Assembly: GCA_963781305.1 (NCBI GenBank)
Contig: CAWAFL010000011.1
Span: 1,054,001-1,118,000 of the forward strand
Direction of reading: 5' to 3'
Length of the DNA: 64,000 nt
Source: DASXMT01 sp963781305
GTDB taxonomy: Bacteria; Actinomycetota; Acidimicrobiia; Acidimicrobiales; RAAP-2
Positions 60,110 to 64,000 of this stretch are shown in pieces (within the stretch, counting starts at the first letter, position 1; each line of letters starts with the position of its first letter). The notes beneath the pieces are model-generated. The model ran no database searches, had not been told where the DNA came from, and worked only from the letters and a program-made list of their open reading frames with translations. Made by a program: the position numbers and the translations under genes.

Positions 60110-60406
60110 CACGCGCTGTACGGTCGATTTTACCACCCAAGCAAAAGCCAGGTGATGGAGTCTTAGGATGTTCCCGTTCGGTCTCGATGGCAGCACTCGG
60201 GTTGGGGGTTCCTGCGCAGGCGAACTGCCGACGTCGCCGAGCAACAATGGCGGGACGCCCATCCCTATGAGCCCGTGGCCCACCGGCATGTCGTGGTCGA
60301 CCCGATCCCCGGCCACGGCATGGCCACGCCCAACCTGATTCGCTTCGACCCCGACCACACCAATTTTGCCTGACCTCGACCACACCACATCAGGAGGTAA
60401 CCAGAC
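60110..60406 (+). other. Leader between the operator and the epimerase gene, with a start-less coding-like frame
   Basis: A plus-strand frame from ~60168 to a stop at 60371-60373 reads VAEQQWRDAHPYEPVAHRHV and GHGMATPNLIRFDPDHTNFA but has no ATG/GTG/TTG near its beginning. It may be a decayed gene end or simply GC-biased non-coding DNA. The AGGAGGT ribosome site of the epimerase ends the region. Confidence 0.25.
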
Positions 60407-61288
60407 ATGAACGTGGCACTCACAGGCGCAACAGGGTTCATCGGCTCCCACATCCTCAGGGAGCTACAGGCCCGCGGCCACGACGTGACGGCACTGGTGC
60501 GGAACGACGCCCAGGCCGAAACGGTCGCCGCCCAGGGTGCGACCGCCGCCATCGTCGACCTTCATGATCGACCGGCCGTCGTCGACGCCTTCGGCGCCTC
60601 GGACGGTGCCATCCACACCGCCAGTCCGGGAGACGCCACCAGCGCCGACCTGGACTCCGCAGTGGTCGACGCGGCGATCGAGGCATTCGATGGCACCGGC
60701 CGGCCCTATCTCCACATCAGCGGCCTGTGGGTCTACGGCGCCAACACCTCGATTACCGAGGACTCGCCGTACGACGCGCCGGCGATGGTGTCGTGGAAGG
60801 AGCCGATCGAGCGTCGAGTGCTGGATGCAGGCGGTATGCGCGGCGTCGTCATTACGTCCGGCGTCGCGTACGGTGACGGCGGGGGAGGGCTCCCCGGACT
60901 GGTGCTCGGCTCTCCCCGCGACCCCGCCGGCAACTTGGTCATGCTCGGTACCGGTCAGCAGCATTGGGCGACCGTCCACGTCGCGGACCTGGCCGATCTC
61001 TTCCGTCGGGTCTTGGAGAGTGACTCGGCTAAGGGCCGCTACGTCGTCGGGAACGGGATGGATCCCACCGACGCCGAACTGACCGAGGCCGCGGCCGCCG
61101 CCGTTGGCGCTCCCGGGGCGGTCCCCGGCTCGGATGAGGAAGCACGGGCCAGACTCGGCGACTACTTCGCCGAGGTCCTGCTGCTCGACCAAGGCACAAA
61201 AGCGAACAGGGCACGATCTGAACTCGGTTGGCTTCCCACCCACCCGGGGCTCGTGGAGGAGTACCTCAACGGCAGTTACCGCAGCTGA
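60407..61288 (+). CDS. NAD(P)-dependent epimerase/SDR (atypical extended type)
   Basis: 293 residues. VALTGATGFIGSHILRELQA (~3-22) binds the cofactor, LVRNDAQAETVA follows the second strand, HISGLWVYGANTS and the Lys of VSWKEPIERRVL (~125-136) occupy the active-site area where Y-x-x-x-K is altered, and ATVHVADLADLFRRVLES is the typical later block. Probably reduces a ketone/enone or acts as an NmrA-like sensor. Likely controlled by the divergent MarR. Confidence 0.85.
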   Translation: MNVALTGATGFIGSHILRELQARGHDVTALVRNDAQAETVAAQGATAAIVDLHDRPAVVDAFGASDGAIHTASPGDATSADLDSAVVDAAIEAFDGTGRPYLHISGLWVYGANTSITEDSPYDAPAMVSWKEPIERRVLDAGGMRGVVITSGVAYGDGGGGLPGLVLGSPRDPAGNLVMLGTGQQHWATVHVADLADLFRRVLESDSAKGRYVVGNGMDPTDAELTEAAAAAVGAPGAVPGSDEEARARLGDYFAEVLLLDQGTKANRARSELGWLPTHPGLVEEYLNGSYRS

Positions 61289-61319
61289 GCCTTGAACGCC
61301 TCATCGGGTTTCTCGCGTC

Positions 61320-63149
61320 ATGGAGGTCGAATTGCCGACCGATAGTCCAGGGTTGGCCGGTGAGTACCTGCCGATCGCCGAGCACGGCCTCGTCGGGGAT
61401 CTCCATAGCGTTGCCCTCGTCGGGACCAACGGCACCATCGATTGGTTCTGCTGCCCCAGGTTCGACTCGCCGAGCGTCTTCGGCTCTCTCCTCGATGCCG
61501 GTCGAGGCGGCTCTTTTGCACTGGCGGCTGCTGTCCCAGCCCGGACGCGACAGTTCTACCTCCCCGACACGAATGTGCTCATGACCAGATTCTTCGCCGA
61601 AGGGGGCGTCGGCGAGATTCAGGATTTCATGCTGTTGCAGGACCCGACGACAGGTGATGGACAGCGTCTGATCCGCCGTGTGCGGTGCGTACGGGGGACG
61701 ATGCCGTTCCGCGTGCGGGCAGCCCCCCGATTCAACTTCGGCTCTGACCCCCACACCGTCTCGGCGGTTCAAGACGGCGTGCTCTTCACCTCGCCCGAGC
61801 AATCGCTCTATCTCGGTTCCACCGAGCCGTTGGCGATCGACGAGGACGACGCGGTCACCGAGTTCACCCTCGAAGAGGGCGGGGTTGCCGTCTTTTCCTT
61901 GGAGCAGGTCACCTCATCGACCGAGTTCAGGGTCGGCCGCAAAGAGGAGACGCTCGACCAGCTGATGGCGACGGTGCACTACTGGTGGGACTGGCTCTCC
62001 GCCTCGCGCTACCGGGGGCGCTGGCGGGAGGTCGTCCATCGGTCTGCGCTGACCCTCAAGCTACTGACATACGCCCCTACCGGCGCCATCGTCGCCGCGC
62101 CCACCACGAGCCTGCCGGAACAGATCGGAGGGGAACGGAACTGGGACTATCGCTACGTGTGGATCCGGGACGCTGCGTTCTGCGTCTACGCGCTCCTCCG
62201 GCTCGGATTCGAGGACGAGGCGACCGCATTCATGAACTTCCTGACCCGGTGCGCTGCTCCCGACGGGGGTCCACATGGACCTCTGCAGGTCATGTACGGC
62301 ATCGACGGACGGGTGGATCTGGCAGAGCGGGAGCTGCCAGACCTCGAGGGTTACCGAGGCTCGGCCCCGGTGCGAGTGGGGAACGGCGCGGCTGGTCAGC
62401 TCCAGCTTGATATCTATGGCGAGCTCATGGATTCGATCTACCTCTATGACAAATGGGCCCAGCCGATCTCCTCCGACCAGTGGGAGGAGATCCGGGTGAG
62501 AACCGATTGGGTCTGTGCCAACTGGGAGCAGCCCGATGAAGGCATTTGGGAGACCCGGGGGGGCCGCCAGCGGTTCTTGTATTCCCGCCTCATGTGCTGG
62601 GTGGCTGTCGAACGGGCCATCCGGATGTCAGTTCATCGGGGCTTGCCCGCCGATCAGGGGCGTTGGGGCCGTGTGCGAGATGAGATCTACGCCCGCATCA
62701 TGGAGGCGGGCTGGTCGGACGAGCGTCAAGCATTCGTGCAGCACGAAGGCAGCACTGTGCTCGATGCCGCCGTCCTGATGATGCCGCTCGCCAAATTCAT
62801 TTCCCCCACCGATCCGAAATGGCTGTCCACGTTGGACGAGCTCGGCAAGACGTTGGTCTCGGACTCCTTGGTCTACCGCTACGACCCCGAAGCCAGTCCG
62901 GACGGGCTCCGAGGTCAAGAGGGAACCTTCACCGTGTGTTCGTTCTGGCATGTCGAGGCGTTGGCTCGGGCCGGCCGGCTCGAAGAAGCTCGGATTTCCT
63001 TCGAGAACATGCTCACCTACGCCAATCACGTCGGACTGTACGCCGAGCAGATCGGCCAGACCGGAGAGCAACAGGGCAACTTTCCGCAGGCCCTCACCCA
63101 CCTGTCGTTGATCAGCGCTGCGTACAACCTCGATCGTGCACTGGGCTGA
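61320..63149 (+). CDS. Glycoside hydrolase family 15 protein (trehalase-like)
   Basis: 609 residues. N-terminal beta-sandwich (~15-250: IAEHGLVGDLHSVALVGTNG, IDWFCCPRFDSPSVFGSLLD) and (alpha/alpha)6 barrel with NWDYRYVWIRDAAFCVYALL (~275-294), RGSAPVRVGNGAAGQLQLDI then YGELMD (~344-370, catalytic Glu region) and GTFTVCSFWHVEALARAGRL near 540. This is the pattern of bacterial GH15 trehalases such as the mycobacterial phosphate-dependent enzyme; glucoamylase or dextranase activity remains possible. Confidence 0.9.
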   Translation: MEVELPTDSPGLAGEYLPIAEHGLVGDLHSVALVGTNGTIDWFCCPRFDSPSVFGSLLDAGRGGSFALAAAVPARTRQFYLPDTNVLMTRFFAEGGVGEIQDFMLLQDPTTGDGQRLIRRVRCVRGTMPFRVRAAPRFNFGSDPHTVSAVQDGVLFTSPEQSLYLGSTEPLAIDEDDAVTEFTLEEGGVAVFSLEQVTSSTEFRVGRKEETLDQLMATVHYWWDWLSASRYRGRWREVVHRSALTLKLLTYAPTGAIVAAPTTSLPEQIGGERNWDYRYVWIRDAAFCVYALLRLGFEDEATAFMNFLTRCAAPDGGPHGPLQVMYGIDGRVDLAERELPDLEGYRGSAPVRVGNGAAGQLQLDIYGELMDSIYLYDKWAQPISSDQWEEIRVRTDWVCANWEQPDEGIWETRGGRQRFLYSRLMCWVAVERAIRMSVHRGLPADQGRWGRVRDEIYARIMEAGWSDERQAFVQHEGSTVLDAAVLMMPLAKFISPTDPKWLSTLDELGKTLVSDSLVYRYDPEASPDGLRGQEGTFTVCSFWHVEALARAGRLEEARISFENMLTYANHVGLYAEQIGQTGEQQGNFPQALTHLSLISAAYNLDRALG

Positions 63150-63191
63150 CGGAGCGATACGAAACGGCGACCGGTTGTTGACCGGATCACA

Positions 63192-63806
63192 TCAGCGTCG
63201 CTTTGGCGTCCGGCTTCCTTTGGTCAATGCCGCGTCGAGCAGCGCCTGAACGCCGTCGCGGGCGGCCGGGGCGATTCCGGGGTCGTGGTGGTCCATGCGG
63301 GCGGCGAGTCCGGTGCCGTCGTAGATCAAGTGCAGCTGGCGTCCAAGCGACACGGCATCAGGGGCTCCAGCTTGGTCGGCTAGATCGGTGAACATGGCGC
63401 GAATCCAGGCCCGGAACTGGTCGGCGGCGTGTTCGACGAGCCCTCCGGACGGTGCTTCGGTGGAGGCGGCGACGAATGCGCAGCCGTTGAAGTCGGGCTG
63501 CTGATATTGCTGGGCTTGGGAGTCGAAGATGGCGAGGATTTTTTGGCGCGGATCGTCGACGCTCTCGATCGCCGCGGTGAGCCTGCTGGCCGTTCGGTCG
63601 TGTCGGGAGGCCAGGTACGCGGCCACCAGCCCTTCCTTGCTTCCGAACAGGTTGTAGAGCGAGGCCTTGGCCACCCCGGCGCGCTCGATGATGCGGTCGA
63701 TGCCGACGGTCTGGACGCCCTCCGCGTAGAAGAGCTCGTTGGCTGCGGCGAGCAGCCGTTCCCTCGCCGAGGATCGATGCTCGGTCGGAGCTGATGTGGT
63801 GGTCAC
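63192..63806 (-). CDS. TetR-family transcriptional regulator
   Basis: 204 residues from a GTG at 63806 with AGGAGG at ideal spacing. HTH ~14-58: ERLLAAANELFYAEGVQTVG, IERAGVAKASLYNLFGSKEG. The C-terminal domain contains NGCAFVAASTEAPSGG, typical of the YcdC/TetR_C subgroup. The N-FGSK-x-G recognition helix matches regulators that bind TAGACAGxxCTGTCTA-like operators, and such a site lies just upstream. Confidence 0.9.
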   Translation of the reverse strand: MTTTSAPTEHRSSARERLLAAANELFYAEGVQTVGIDRIIERAGVAKASLYNLFGSKEGLVAAYLASRHDRTASRLTAAIESVDDPRQKILAIFDSQAQQYQQPDFNGCAFVAASTEAPSGGLVEHAADQFRAWIRAMFTDLADQAGAPDAVSLGRQLHLIYDGTGLAARMDHHDPGIAPAARDGVQALLDAALTKGSRTPKRR

Positions 63807-63822
63807 GGGCTGCGCCTCCTTT

Positions 63823-63838
63823 CAGACAGGTCTGTCTG
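63823..63838. promoter_or_regulatory. Candidate TetR operator
   Basis: CAGACAGGTCTGTCTG, a perfect 7-bp inverted repeat around a two-base centre, 17 bases upstream of the TetR start and overlapping the expected promoter, with an extra GTC on one side. It resembles the common TetR operator TAGACAGACCTGTCTA. Autoregulation is likely. Confidence 0.7.
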
Positions 63839-64000
63839 TCTATGGTAGCGGAGAATTCGCTGGATGTGGCGGTCACCGTGCCCGGTCGTCGTCGCCGGCC
63901 CCGGTCGGAGTAGCAGGCCTGGACCAGTCGGGGTAGCAGGCCCGGATCAGTCGCCGTCGCAGTGACCGGATCAGAAGTCGAGGGCGGACAGCTCCGGGAT
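63839..64000. other. Window end: short repeats and a possible gene terminus
   Basis: Two copies of cggtcggagtagcaggcc-like sequence (63902-63945). On the minus strand the last 30 bases read IPELSALDF and stop at 63971-63973, a plausible C-terminus of a gene lying beyond the window; too short to name. Confidence 0.25.

Overview
The window is GC-rich DNA from an actinobacterium. Markers are a WhiB-family Fe-S regulator, several mycothiol-dependent/DinB-fold enzymes, an F420-type luciferase-like oxidoreductase, a DUF222-HNH protein, a WYL regulator and an actinobacterial-style Tad pilus locus. The mixture, with many Thr/Pro-rich membrane-anchored proteins, suggests the class Acidimicrobiia, but that is inference from gene content only.

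Layout. 1-8.9 kb: a tightly coupled Tad/Flp pilus operon (TadZ fragment, CpaF, TadB, TadC, Flp pilin, two TadE-like and one TadG-like pseudopilins) ending in a 1121-residue LysM-BTAD protein. 9-20 kb: single genes and small units: a P-loop kinase, an LLM oxidoreductase, a MarR/DHA2 efflux pair, an orphan AbrB, a frameshifted SMP-30 lactonase followed by RidA and a PLP aminotransferase, and a WYL/DinB divergent pair. 20-23.6 kb: WhiB, alpha/beta hydrolase, Nudix, zinc-ribbon coiled-coil protein and histidine phosphatase. 23.6-36.9 kb: an accessory stretch rich in short tandem arrays (14 to 22 bp units), with a LysR gene split by repeat expansion, a truncated LuxR regulator, DUF222-HNH, small stress proteins, TetR, AraC/methyltransferase and HAD genes. 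36.9-46.3 kb: MFS, universal stress protein, a frameshifted MarR, quinone oxidoreductase, SGNH hydrolase, DUF1254/1214 protein, three tiny membrane proteins, an anti-sigma-type ATPase and other small genes.

46.3-51.5 kb is the most coherent functional island. An ECF sigma factor overlaps a 79-residue zinc-type anti-sigma factor, followed in the same direction by a CPYC peroxiredoxin, an SDR, a small monooxygenase-like protein, a second CPYC peroxiredoxin, an Rv2466c-like thioredoxin-fold protein lacking the second active-site Cys, and a mycothiol-dependent isomerase-like protein. It looks like a SigR/RsrA-type thiol-redox switch located beside its effectors.

51.5-64 kb: RNase P RNA (minus strand) divergent from xseA-xseB, a low-complexity hypothetical protein with a solo IS21-like end upstream, an acyl-CoA synthetase-like enzyme, MBL hydrolase, ferredoxin-reductase-like flavoprotein, a MarR/NAD-epimerase divergent pair with two matching ACTT-N8-AAGT operators, a GH15 trehalase-like enzyme and a TetR regulator with a near-canonical operator.

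Four genes are out of frame (SMP-30, LysR, MarR, the SDR C-terminus). Whether these are true mutations or assembly errors cannot be decided from the sequence alone. No tRNA, 16S/23S rRNA, CRISPR array or intact transposon was seen.
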